Below, one piece after another: positions 55,681 to 62,234 of a stretch of DNA of 64,000 bases. The position numbers and the translations under genes were made by a program. Below the pieces are notes generated by a model. It was not told the origin of the DNA and made no database searches. It saw only the letters and a program-made list of their open reading frames with translations. Source of the DNA: Acidithiobacillus sp. YTS05. GTDB taxonomy: Bacteria > Pseudomonadota > Gammaproteobacteria > Acidithiobacillales > Acidithiobacillaceae. Location: positions 2,472,001-2,536,000 of the forward strand of contig NZ_CP094359.1 in NCBI RefSeq assembly GCF_024396695.1, in the 5' to 3' direction. How positions within the stretch are numbered: position 1 is the first letter of the stretch; each line of letters opens with the position of its first letter.

Positions 55681-55990
55681 ACCTAATAAGATGCGCGCCG
55701 CCCTCAAGCGCGGTGAAAGCAAGACCGACGCGGCGAAAGTGCGCGGAAAGGCACCGTATGTATGGGACGGCAAGAACGAGGACGAGCGACCGATGTCGCG
55801 CGAGGAGATGCAGGCCGGGATTGAAGCATACCGGAGACAGCGCGGGCGCCCAGCAGGAAGCGACAAAGAATCGACCACCATTCGCTTTGACCGCGACGTT
55901 CTCGCGGCCTTCCGTGCAGGCGGTCCGGGTTGGCAGACGCGCATGAATGCGGCTCTGCGCGACTGGCTCAAAACTCACTCCCCAGTTTAA
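55652..55990 (+). CDS. brnA: BrnA-family antitoxin
   Basis: Antitoxin partner of BrnT, 112 residues. The C-terminal ribbon-helix-helix DNA-binding domain is STTIRFDRDVLAAFRAGGPG followed by WQTRMNAALRDWLKTH. The N-terminal charged half would wrap the toxin. ATG 55652 has a GGAGCGG-like site within brnT. The stop lies 8 bp before attC b. Confidence 0.88.
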   Translation: MAGSKMTSNEPNKMRAALKRGESKTDAAKVRGKAPYVWDGKNEDERPMSREEMQAGIEAYRRQRGRPAGSDKESTTIRFDRDVLAAFRAGGPGWQTRMNAALRDWLKTHSPV

Positions 55991-55998
55991 TGTCCGAG

Positions 55999-56066
55999 GC
56001 ATAAGGTGGAGGTCACCGGCGCTGGGCGGCTTTATGCGCCGGTCCGCTCGACTGCCGGGTTATAGC
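55999..56066. other. attC site b
   Basis: Boxes GCATAAGG and GTTATAGC surround an inverted repeat (CACCGGCGCTGGGCGGC with GCGCCGGTCCG). The left box deviates from RYYYAAC. It follows brnA. Confidence 0.7.
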
Positions 56067-56183
56067 TCTCAGATTACCAATTGTCATGGCGCTCTTGGCG
56101 GTAGTTTGTGACTTCAATTCGCCAGCGTGACCATCGATTTCCTTGAGGTTTTCCCAACCGCGCTTGTAACGATCCGATTCCAC
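56013..56183 (-). pseudogene. Fragment of a carboxymuconolactone-decarboxylase-like gene
   Basis: Between attC b and c, a minus-strand frame from GTG 56183 reads VESDRYKRGWENLKEIDGHAGE. This resembles the first helix of carboxymuconolactone decarboxylase/AhpD-like proteins. The similarity then ends and the frame runs into attC b. It looks like the N-terminal remnant of a cassette gene that has been truncated. Confidence 0.35.
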
Positions 56184-56190
56184 TTGTGAC

Positions 56191-56260
56191 TCCCAACGTC
56201 TGACATAACCGGCTGGCGCGGCCTTATCGCGCCAGTCCGTGTTGATGGATTGGTTGGGCC
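56191..56260. other. attC site c
   Basis: Left box TCCCAACG, right box GTTGGGC, with internal repeat ACCGGCTGGCGCGGC paired to GCGCCAGTCCGT. It lies 6 bp downstream of the yoeB stop. Confidence 0.8.
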
Positions 56261-56265
56261 TCTGC

Positions 56266-56532
56266 TCACTCATAGTGTGTCCACATACGCAGGACACGAA
56301 CCGTTTTCTCTTTGGTAAAGACTTCATAAACTATGCGGTGCTGAATATTGATGCGGCGAGAGTATGCGCCGGCAAGATCACCGACCAACTTCTCGAAGGG
56401 TGGTGGATTTTGAAATGGGTCGTTGGCAAGAACCTCGAGCAGTTCTTGTGCCTTTGCTTTAAGGCCACTTGCAGCAAGCTTCTTTGCGTCCTTCATTGCT
56501 TGCTTGGCATAAACAACTTCCCAACTCACCAC
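56266..56532 (-). CDS. yoeB: Txe/YoeB-family toxin
   Basis: Ribosome-dependent mRNA interferase of the YoeB type, 88 residues. Recognisable segments are WEVVYAKQAMKDAKKLAASGL, FQNPPPFEKLVGDLAGAYSRRINIQHRIVYEV and the C-terminal RMWTHYE carrying the His-Tyr pair used in catalysis. It overlaps the antitoxin gene by 7 bp, with antitoxin first, as in YefM-YoeB. Catalytic positions seem intact, so this module is likely functional. Its cassette ends at attC c. Confidence 0.9.
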   Translation of the reverse strand: MVSWEVVYAKQAMKDAKKLAASGLKAKAQELLEVLANDPFQNPPPFEKLVGDLAGAYSRRINIQHRIVYEVFTKEKTVRVLRMWTHYE

Positions 56533-56768
56533 TTAAGCGCCTTCGAGCTTTTTGCAAGGGGTTCGGCCATACCAGCCTTGATGGACTCGCGCATGCCGGG
56601 TACGGCCAGTAGATACAAGGTTTCTTGAATTGCGCTCCAGTCTTCCGCAGAAAGCAACACGGCACTGCTGCGTTTTCCAGAAATGATGATTGGCTCATGA
56701 GACTCTACTGTTTGATCAATGAGTCGGTACAGATTTGCGCGAGCTTCGCTGGCGGTAAGTGTATTCAT
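56526..56768 (-). CDS. Phd/YefM-family antitoxin
   Basis: An 80-residue antitoxin with the Phd/YefM fold: MNTLTASEARANLYRLIDQT, then EPIIISGKRSSAVLLSAEDW, and a C-terminal toxin-binding helix. ATG 56768 has a GGAG site; the in-frame TTG 15 bases upstream is less likely. A good promoter with a CGTAC-rich operator lies at 56794-56821, between this gene and the intron. Confidence 0.88.
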   Translation of the reverse strand: MNTLTASEARANLYRLIDQTVESHEPIIISGKRSSAVLLSAEDWSAIQETLYLLAVPGMRESIKAGMAEPLAKSSKALKW

Positions 56769-56793
56769 TTCACGCTCCTTCAAAGAAGTCTTG

Positions 56794-56821
56794 ATGGTAC
56801 GCCATTACGTACGTTTGTCAA
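56794..56821 (-). promoter_or_regulatory. Promoter and operator candidate of the phd-yoeB module
   Basis: On the minus strand a perfect TTGACA (56821-56816) and TACCAT (56799-56794) are 16 bp apart. The spacer contains ACGTACGT and a second GTAC, a likely antitoxin-binding dyad. The whole unit starts 30 bp after the inferred 3' end of the group II intron. Confidence 0.6.
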
Positions 56822-56889
56822 GTGGCTATGCGAGCGTCACAGGAAGGCCAATCAGGATAGGAGGAAGCCTCACGGCTCCCCCCTCCCAC

Positions 56890-56922
56890 ACCACCGGACG
56901 TACGGATCACGTATCCGGCGGT
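56890..56922 (-). ncRNA. Group II intron domain V
   Basis: On the minus strand ACCGCCGGATACG, loop TGATC, then CGTA-CG-TCCGGTGGT folds into a hairpin with a 2-nt bulge (CG), the catalytic domain V. The lower stem contains CGC, the triad form typical of IIC introns. Confidence 0.85.
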
Positions 56923-58271
56923 TCGATGAATTGCATTCTTACCGGGCCGCAAGGCTCGGCACTCCCAGGTTCTTGAAGAAGGCCAATGGTCAGCGCCGGT
57001 GTCTTCGACTGCCGCCACGGCCCATGCGCCGACTTACTGGTGTTCCACGCTTCGCGCACAGACACGCCACGCTTGCGCAGTTGCCGGTAACCGGCCGATC
57101 CCCATTGTTTCCAGACGTAGCAGCGTAGCTTGCGTCGTACCCACTTGTCGATATCGCGCAGAGGGCTCAGCACCTCGGCGATGCCGAAGTACGCTTTCCA
57201 ACCAAGCAGGGCTTTCCTCAGCTCTGCCACGATAACGCCAATGTTGTTGCCTCGCGGACGACGGGTCAGTTCCCGCACCCGGTCCTTCAGCTTTGTGATA
57301 GCCTTGTCGGCTACCTTCAGCCTAGCTCCGTTGCGGCTGACCGTGAAGCCCAGAAACTTGCGGTTCTTGGGCCTGTCCACCGCGCTTTTCAGCGGATTCA
57401 CTGTGAGCCTCAGTGTGTCGCTGACGTAGCGTGTCACGCTGCCCATCACCCGCTCTCCCGCACGTTTGCTTCGGACCAGAATATTGCAGTCGTCGGCATA
57501 ACGGGCGAAGCGGTGGCCACGCCGGTCCAGTTCCCAATCCAGTTCATCCAACACCACATTGGCCAGTACTGGCGAGAGTGGGCCGCCTTGCGGCGCGCCC
57601 ATCGTCGTCGGCTCGATGTGTCCACCGACGCTCACGCCCGCCTTCAGGAAGCGATTGACCAGGCGCAGCAGGCCGGTATCAAGGCAACGGCTATTCAGTC
57701 GCGCCATCAGCCGGTCATGGTTGACCCGCTCAAAGAAGGCTTGCAAGTCCATGTCCACCACCCAGCCGTAACCTGCGCGGATTGTCCCCTGTACTTCGCG
57801 CACGGCCTGATGGGCCGAACGTTCAGGGCGGAATCCGTAGCTGTGGCAATGAAAATGCGGTTCCCATTGGGCCGATATAACTTGCGCAATGGCTTGCTGG
57901 ATGAAGCGGTCCAACACCGTAGGGATGCCCAGCGACCGGGTCTTGCCGTCCGCTTTCGGGATGTCCACGCGCTTGACCGGTTGCGGGCGGTACTGCCCCG
58001 CCTCCAATTGCGCGCGAATTCCCGGCCAGTGGTGGCGAAGGTAGCCCGGCAATTCATCGACGCTCATGCCGTCAATGCCGGGCGCGCCTTTGTTCTGGCG
58101 CATTTGCTTCAATGCGCGTTGCAGATTGGCCCGTTCCAACACCTGGGCCAGCAACGCTTGGGGGTGAATCGACCCCGGTTGTCCTGACGGTCCAGCGACG
58201 AGTTCATCCTGCGGTATGCCCGCAGCCTGCCTTGGCAGGTGGTCAGATGCGTTCCCGTCTCTCTCCATCAT
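56907..58271 (-). CDS. ltrA: Group II intron reverse transcriptase/maturase (frameshifted C-terminus)
   Basis: Intron-encoded protein of 454 residues. The RT domain shows NKGAPGIDGMSVDELPG, IPKADGKTRSLGIPTVLDR, DLQAFFERVNHD, GAPQGGPLSPVLANVVLDE and the catalytic FARYADDCNILV. The thumb/maturase domain follows (WVRRKLRCYVWKQWG, then TSKSAHGPWRQSKTPAL). There is no HNH endonuclease, as in IIC proteins. The expected ending (AFFKNLGVPSLAAR, stop at 56941-56939) is in another frame, so a frameshift near 56965-56990 makes the protein run into domain V. ATG 58271 has AAGGA. Confidence 0.9.
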   Translation of the reverse strand: MMERDGNASDHLPRQAAGIPQDELVAGPSGQPGSIHPQALLAQVLERANLQRALKQMRQNKGAPGIDGMSVDELPGYLRHHWPGIRAQLEAGQYRPQPVKRVDIPKADGKTRSLGIPTVLDRFIQQAIAQVISAQWEPHFHCHSYGFRPERSAHQAVREVQGTIRAGYGWVVDMDLQAFFERVNHDRLMARLNSRCLDTGLLRLVNRFLKAGVSVGGHIEPTTMGAPQGGPLSPVLANVVLDELDWELDRRGHRFARYADDCNILVRSKRAGERVMGSVTRYVSDTLRLTVNPLKSAVDRPKNRKFLGFTVSRNGARLKVADKAITKLKDRVRELTRRPRGNNIGVIVAELRKALLGWKAYFGIAEVLSPLRDIDKWVRRKLRCYVWKQWGSAGYRQLRKRGVSVREAWNTSKSAHGPWRQSKTPALTIGLLQEPGSAEPCGPVRMQFIEPPDT

Positions 58272-58642
58272 GGTCCTTCGTCTTTCATCGTTCGGGCCTT
58301 CGGCGGGGGCGCCGCTTACTATGCCCTCTGCTGACTTCTCCACAGTATTCAGCGTTCGTTTCCAAACGCCCAGCTTCGAGCTTCCGAAGCACTGGGGAGA
58401 TCTCCCGGGATAAGACACGTTACCTTCACTGCATAGACGCCGGATTTACAAAATGCACCCCATTCGCAGATGGAGGGCTTCGCGGTCACGTGCCCGCTCG
58501 CCCCGGATGCATCACGCCTCATATCCGGTTTTTGTTCATCGCCCCGCAGCTTCGGATTGGGCTTCCTCCAGACCCCGCCTCGCGACGACACCCTTGCCCT
58601 TCTCCTTGCCTTCGGCTCTGCGTATACTTGGCCACAGGACTC

Positions 58643-59146
58643 TCACCTGCAAGGAGAGCGAAAACGGCTGAACACGTCCTGTGTCTCGCGATCATGTTTC
58701 AGGAAATCCGTGGCGAGCACGAAATTCGGGCAGTAGTTTGCTTGTGCCGGTGCTTGTATGGCGATACGCCCGGAGGGCCGCAGAGCATTGTGGCAATTTA
58801 GGACGGCGCGAGATGGGTCGCGAAACCACTGAAATGCGGAATTGCAAAAGATTACGTCAAAGCGCGAAGGCATATCGAGCGTTTCTGCGAATCCGACATA
58901 AAACTCGATATTCTTGCCGTAATGGTGTGTCGCCTCGGCAATCATTTCATCGGTCGGATTAGTGCCGACAACGATTCCATCGGTTTTCGAACGGATAGTT
59001 TGTGTGAGGTGGCCTGTTCCACAGCCGAGATCCAGAACATCATCGGTTCGTGAAATTTGCAACATCTCGAACAGACGCTCGCTCGCGGATTTCTGAAGCG
59101 TGGCTGTCTGCTAATACTTCGGAGCGATAGTGGTGAAGTTACTCAT
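58643..59146 (-). pseudogene. SAM-dependent methyltransferase, broken at both ends
   Basis: From ATG 59146 (with an AGGAAC site) the frame reads MSNFTTIAPKY, then TAG (59113-59111), then QTATLQKSASERLFEML and a class I methyltransferase core. VLDLGCGTGHLT is the AdoMet loop, followed by DVIFCNSAFQWFRDP and LRPSGRIAIQAPA. The frame ends after FSRFRSPCR, where homologues continue for roughly 80-100 residues more; the group II intron starts about here. So the gene has an early amber codon and has lost its 3' part. Confidence 0.75.
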
Positions 59147-59164
59147 CGCGACTGTTCCTGTGAT

Positions 59165-59224
59165 GCCCAACGCCTGAATTAAGCCGTGCCGCGAAGCGGC
59201 TTCGGCTTGAATGAATTGTTAGGC
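59165..59224. other. attC site d, resembling aadA-cassette 59-base elements
   Basis: Boxes GCCCAACG and GTTAGGC; the interior (TGAATTAAGCCGTGCCGCG paired with AGCGGCTTCGGCTTGAATGA) is nearly the same as the attC I recall for aadA-type resistance cassettes. It is 60 bp and differs clearly from its neighbours. Confidence 0.88.
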
Positions 59225-59226
59225 CC

Positions 59227-59598
59227 CTACCGAGGCAACATCGCGAGCATGCTTTGCACGAGCCCGGACTGGGCGACGCTTACCAAAGCGCCAACCAACG
59301 TGGATGCATCCGCTCCGGCCGAAAGCCACCGGAACAAGCCAGAAGATTCCGCTTTGCCATGAATGGCCTGCAGGTCAGAACCGCTTTGAGACAAGAACTC
59401 AAAGACCTCTCGCAGGACCGCAGGTGGAGTGTCAGCGGACAACCCCAGTGCGCTCAGAAACGAAGGTTGGTCGCGGAGTTCGATCGCTTTGCGGCAATCA
59501 ATAATGGTTGTGCCGCTCACTTCAAGCGGCGCATCCTTCGGTGCACTGATGCCAGTGCCGCAGCCTTGGATGTGGCAGTCAATGATCTTTATGGTCAT
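59227..59598 (-). CDS. Hypothetical cassette protein with beta-helix-like N-terminus
   Basis: A 123-residue protein. The N-terminal 45 residues (IKIIDCHIQGCGTGISAP, then LEVSGTTIIDCRKAIELRD) have the regular strand-turn pattern of right-handed beta-helix repeats. The rest is helical, with a Gly/Ala/Val-rich C-terminus. I recognise no family. No signal peptide. Its stop is 3 bp from attC d, so gene and site form one cassette. Confidence 0.6.
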   Translation of the reverse strand: MTIKIIDCHIQGCGTGISAPKDAPLEVSGTTIIDCRKAIELRDQPSFLSALGLSADTPPAVLREVFEFLSQSGSDLQAIHGKAESSGLFRWLSAGADASTLVGALVSVAQSGLVQSMLAMLPR

Positions 59599-59617
59599 GC
59601 GAATGCATCCAGTTGGG

Positions 59618-59705
59618 GCCTAACGTAGAGCTAACCGGCGCTGCGCGGCTTTATCGCGCAGCGTCCAGAGAGCGAAGCGAACGGGGTTGAGCGCCGGGTT
59701 AGAAC
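59618..59705. other. attC site e
   Basis: Boxes GCCTAACG and GTTAGAAC with a large internal dyad (GCTAACCGGCGCTGCGCGGC with GCGCAGCGTCC and GAGCGCCGG). About 88 bp, longer than the other sites. It contains the stop codon of the HEPN-like gene. Confidence 0.85.
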
Positions 59706-60328
59706 TCTTTGGTGACAAGACGCCCGCCTTTCTCAAGTGAAAGTCCGAGGTTGCTCAGTACGGCGGCGAGCATTTGGTTGAAAACTTCTGTAGAAACGTC
59801 TATTCCGTGCTGTGCTTGCTCAAGGGTAATTGCTTGGCCTTGATGAATTACAGCGTTTCTGAGCTCCTGAATATCAGCTGCCTCTCGAAGTAATGGCTTT
59901 GCTTCTGGTTGTCGACGTAGCGTGGTCAGTTCAACGCCTGCCAGTTCTACAAACAATTTCGCAAGAAGTTTTTCATATCGCATAAATCCAGTTTGCGAGA
60001 GCGCGGCCGCAACCACAAGTTCAGCTAGAGATTCGTTATGGACGAGCCCGTAGACGACCGGTCTGAGCAAGGATGACTTGAGAAACAACTCGGTAGCCGA
60101 TGCGGCGAATACCAATGCGGCACTGTGTTGTCCATTCGCGTGAAGCATCTTCGCTTCTTTGAACGCTCGGGCAGCTGGCACGAGAACTTCCGGATGTGCA
60201 ACATAGTAAGAGCGCAGGCGTTCGCTGGTGAATTCGGAGATCGCTTGTTCTTTGTGTTCGGGATACAGCTCACGAGACATGCTCTCGTAAGCTTCGTCCC
60301 ATGCTGCATCTTCTGGGCTGTAGCTCAT
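59699..60328 (-). CDS. HEPN-like cassette protein
   Basis: A 209-residue, mostly helical soluble protein. The middle (SAALVFAASATELFLKSSLLRP) and the later ELRNAVIHQG segment match the HEPN pattern: the R157-N-x-x-x-H162 motif that forms the RNase active site in HEPN toxins and defence nucleases. The helix pair around 65-90 fits the first half of a HEPN four-helix bundle. I do not know a named family. It is alone in its cassette, with no obvious nucleotidyltransferase partner. The stop falls in attC e. Confidence 0.6.
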   Translation of the reverse strand: MSYSPEDAAWDEAYESMSRELYPEHKEQAISEFTSERLRSYYVAHPEVLVPAARAFKEAKMLHANGQHSAALVFAASATELFLKSSLLRPVVYGLVHNESLAELVVAAALSQTGFMRYEKLLAKLFVELAGVELTTLRRQPEAKPLLREAADIQELRNAVIHQGQAITLEQAQHGIDVSTEVFNQMLAAVLSNLGLSLEKGGRLVTKEF

Positions 60329-60334
60329 GGCTGA

Positions 60335-60410
60335 GTTCTAACGTGGAGGTAAGGGGCTGCGCTTTAGCGCAGTCCCAGCCCGAAGGGCGAACTTGACCGT
60401 AGGGTTAGGC
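60335..60410. other. attC site f
   Basis: Boxes GTTCTAACG and GTTAGGC, internal dyad GGGGCTGCGCTTTAGCGCAGTCCC. About 76 bp. Contains the stop of the winged-helix-like gene. Confidence 0.85.
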
Positions 60411-60686
60411 ATTCGTAAGTGTGAGAAAAAATTGATGCATTTTAATTCCTTGAGGAGTAAGCCCGTAAATTTGTGGACTGGGGGCCGTCAAGTCATCAGA
60501 AATTATCATTCCATCGCTCCTGAGCTGCTCAAGCATCATTCGCGAAATTTTTGATAGAAAGATGTCAGCAGTTGGGTCGCCTGTAAGTTCAAGGCGAATG
60601 AAATCTTCAACCGACACGGGTGTAGATATAGCGCTTAACAACTGAAGTGCTCGCGCTGTTATTTCGACGCTGCTAGCTTGTTGCAT
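60405..60686 (-). CDS. Hypothetical winged-helix-like cassette protein
   Basis: A 93-residue protein, mostly helical with a C-terminal IYGLTPQGIKMHQFFL segment like the wing and last helix of winged-helix proteins. The central FLSKISRMMLEQLRSDGMII would be the recognition region. No family recognised. A GGGGAC site precedes the ATG. It is lower in GC than core genes, as are its neighbours in the array. Confidence 0.6.
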   Translation of the reverse strand: MQQASSVEITARALQLLSAISTPVSVEDFIRLELTGDPTADIFLSKISRMMLEQLRSDGMIISDDLTAPSPQIYGLTPQGIKMHQFFLTLTNA

Positions 60687-60718
60687 AAATTGTCCCCTTC
60701 CTTACTTTGTGTGCTGAT

Positions 60719-60776
60719 GCCTAACGTCTGAATTCACCGGCCTGTGCGGCTTTTCGCACAGGTCCGGTGGATAGCC
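60719..60776. other. attC site g with degenerate right box
   Basis: A good left box GCCTAACG and internal dyad (TCACCGGCCTGTGCGGC with GCACAGGTCCGGTGG) are present, but where GTTRRRY is expected the sequence is GATAGCC. The site may be unable to recombine. Confidence 0.7.
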
Positions 60777-61429
60777 TACTGCGCCTTGTAGTTCTTAAAT
60801 GAGTTACGGAATGCATGCACCAACCTCTCAACTTCAGAGTTCTTGCACGTGGGGGAGATATCCCTTTCCCATCCATTTTTAACTCTGTGGCTGAGCAACT
60901 TATCCACGCTTGTTGATGATGTGTTCGATACAAAAAATGGGCTTTTTGTCGATATATCCGCGACCAAGCCAACAAAGCCGCGAGCAAGATGCAACTGCAA
61001 CGCAGACGTGTAGAACTTACATTCGATACCGACCAAGATGCGTGAAGAGCGCGGAGAAACCGAATTGAGTCTGCAGTTCTCTGCTTCGGCGCGATCAAGA
61101 AGGGCTACATCGAATTCGTGGAGGACACCGGATTTCCCTGCGACTTTAATACCTGTGTGAGCCTCAAGAGCGGGTCTGCCATTGAATTCGATTAGGCCGT
61201 GAGTGTAATTCTTCGCTGTGGAGTATATGTATCCCGGAGTCGTTCGAAGTGTGAGTGAAGTTGCAGGATTGCCAGCGCGATCCTTGAAACTCACCGAGGC
61301 CCCTTCGTCTCGGGCTGCGCGGATTAGAAGGGTTAGAACATAGGCTTCGAATACGTCTGGCAAAGCTGAAGCAGCAACAGGGGCTGAGGAAATGGCAGCG
61401 CCCAGAACAGAAGAAATTGCGCTTATCAT
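60776..61429 (-). CDS. PD-(D/E)XK-like nuclease, cassette gene 2 of 2
   Basis: A 217-residue protein whose centre fits the PD-(D/E)XK nuclease core: Asp107 in VLHEFDVALLDR and Glu136-Cys-Lys138 in ILVGIECKFY, followed by a helix (ALQLHLARGFVGL). Glu28 in a preceding helix could complete the site. The N-terminal 25 residues are hydrophobic and small (ISAISSVLGAAISSAPVAASA). The ending is basic. No known restriction or defence family is recognised. Its ATG overlaps the stop of the gene upstream (TAATG), so the pair is translationally coupled. Confidence 0.65.
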   Translation of the reverse strand: MISAISSVLGAAISSAPVAASALPDVFEAYVLTLLIRAARDEGASVSFKDRAGNPATSLTLRTTPGYIYSTAKNYTHGLIEFNGRPALEAHTGIKVAGKSGVLHEFDVALLDRAEAENCRLNSVSPRSSRILVGIECKFYTSALQLHLARGFVGLVADISTKSPFFVSNTSSTSVDKLLSHRVKNGWERDISPTCKNSEVERLVHAFRNSFKNYKAQ

Positions 61430-61896
61430 TATTGGTTCCGTATTTGACGTATTAGTTCTTCAATTTCTGATACTCGCCTATTGGCCTCAGCCAAGTTTGG
61501 GATGTTATCCATCGGCAGCTCATAACTGTCTTTTTCATCTTCTTCTGAGGCAAAAGTAAGGCCTTGAATCTGCAAGTTTTCAAGAGCACCTTTGATTTGC
61601 GAAGCCATCGCCGTGCCGTCAATGATGGCGCGCTTTGATGCTTCAAGAAGCAGCACCACGGATTCGGCGTCAGAGTAGTCTTGCCGTCGAACAAAGTCGG
61701 CGGATTGACTTCTCTTGAACTCGGTTTCACTTAAGAGGCCAATCGAACGTCCTTCCACTTCCTTTAGGGTTTGAATCTTCTCTTCTGACAATCGTCCCGT
61801 TGCGAGTTCATCGCGCACCTGTTCTACCAATATCCCGTAGCCCTTTTCCGTAAGGAATTCGGATACTTCTTGGAACAGTTTTTTGTAGTCACTCAA
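61429..61896 (-). CDS. Hypothetical partner protein, cassette gene 1 of 2
   Basis: A 155-residue acidic, mostly helical protein, with coiled-coil-like character at the C-terminus (NLAEANRRVSEIEELIRQIR). It starts at TTG 61896, 8 nt after AAAGGAA. No family is recognised. It shares its cassette with the PD-(D/E)XK-like gene, to which it is coupled, so it may be an inhibitor, sensor or structural partner of the nuclease. The cassette ends at attC g. Confidence 0.65.
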   Translation of the reverse strand: MSDYKKLFQEVSEFLTEKGYGILVEQVRDELATGRLSEEKIQTLKEVEGRSIGLLSETEFKRSQSADFVRRQDYSDAESVVLLLEASKRAIIDGTAMASQIKGALENLQIQGLTFASEEDEKDSYELPMDNIPNLAEANRRVSEIEELIRQIRNQ

Positions 61897-61915
61897 GTGA
61901 AGATTCCTTTCTGTG

Positions 61916-61982
61916 GGCTAACGTCTGAATTCACCAGCCTGCGCGGCTTTTCGCGCAGGTCCGGTGGGATGATTGGTTGGGC
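61916..61982. other. attC site h
   Basis: Boxes GGCTAACG and GTTGGGC with dyad TCACCAGCCTGCGCGGC paired to GCGCAGGTCCGGTGG. Nearly the same interior as site g, but with a good right box. Confidence 0.85.
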
Positions 61983-61991
61983 ACCTGCATT

Positions 61992-62234
61992 TCATGCGAC
62001 CTCTGTGAGTTGCCGGGAGAAGAGGACGTGATGATGGCCAGGACCATCACCATCTAAGCATATCGGGTAACCATTGACATTGCCATTACCGGCCAAGAGC
62101 TGGAACCCAAGCCGGCTATGAATGCGAATGGAGAACTCGTTGACTATAGGTGACATAACGGCCCGGACTTCAGTACAGCCAGGTCGTGCTGCGGCATCGG
62201 AGAACTGGCTATGAGCAGAGGTTATAAGTTGCAT
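61992..62234 (-). pseudogene. C-terminal fragment of a GNAT acetyltransferase
   Basis: The frame encodes GCTEVRAVMSPIVNEFSIRI followed by HSRLGFQLLAGNGNVNGYP and a short ending HHHVLFSRQL. This is the last part of GCN5-type acetyltransferases (SIR.H..LGF motif and final strands). The N-terminal acetyl-CoA-binding half is absent, so the gene is truncated near 62235. It is the last cassette before core sequence; its attC is site h. Confidence 0.6.

Larger units (their letters stand above)
56851..58670 (-). mobile_element. Group II intron, IIC type (5' boundary uncertain)
   Basis: Ribozyme plus reverse transcriptase on the minus strand. Domain V is clear (56890-56922), domain VI follows, and the 3' end is inferred at 56851 (terminal CTATCCTGAT). 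The region 58272-58640 has the structured, non-coding look of domains I-III, including the phrase GTAACGTGTCTTATCCCGGG and GAAGTCAGCAGAGGGCATAG just before the ORF. I could not fix the 5' splice site; it lies about 58640-58680, where a methyltransferase frame ends. IIC introns are known to target attC sites, which suits the setting. Confidence 0.8.
55260..61982 (-). mobile_element. Integron cassette array without integrase (CALIN)
   Basis: Eight attC-like sites (55260, 55999, 56191, 59165, 59618, 60335, 60719 and 61916) separate small genes, most on the minus strand, each with its attC just downstream. Each site has outer boxes of the RYYYAAC/GTTRRRY type and an internal imperfect hairpin. 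No integrase or attI is visible. Given cassette layout (gene then attC), the array reads leftward, so an integrase would be expected to the right, where instead a GNAT fragment and core genes occur. Stop codons of some genes lie inside the attC right box, as is usual for cassettes. Confidence 0.85.

Noticed and set aside
56184..56327. N-terminal extension of the carboxymuconolactone-decarboxylase-like fragment
   Set aside because: The upstream codons are a translation of attC c and of yoeB antisense, so only the part from about 56183 down is considered.
58272..58640. Short frames in the 5' part of the group II intron as genes
   Set aside because: The region has the position and phrases of intron domains I-III and no family-like translation.
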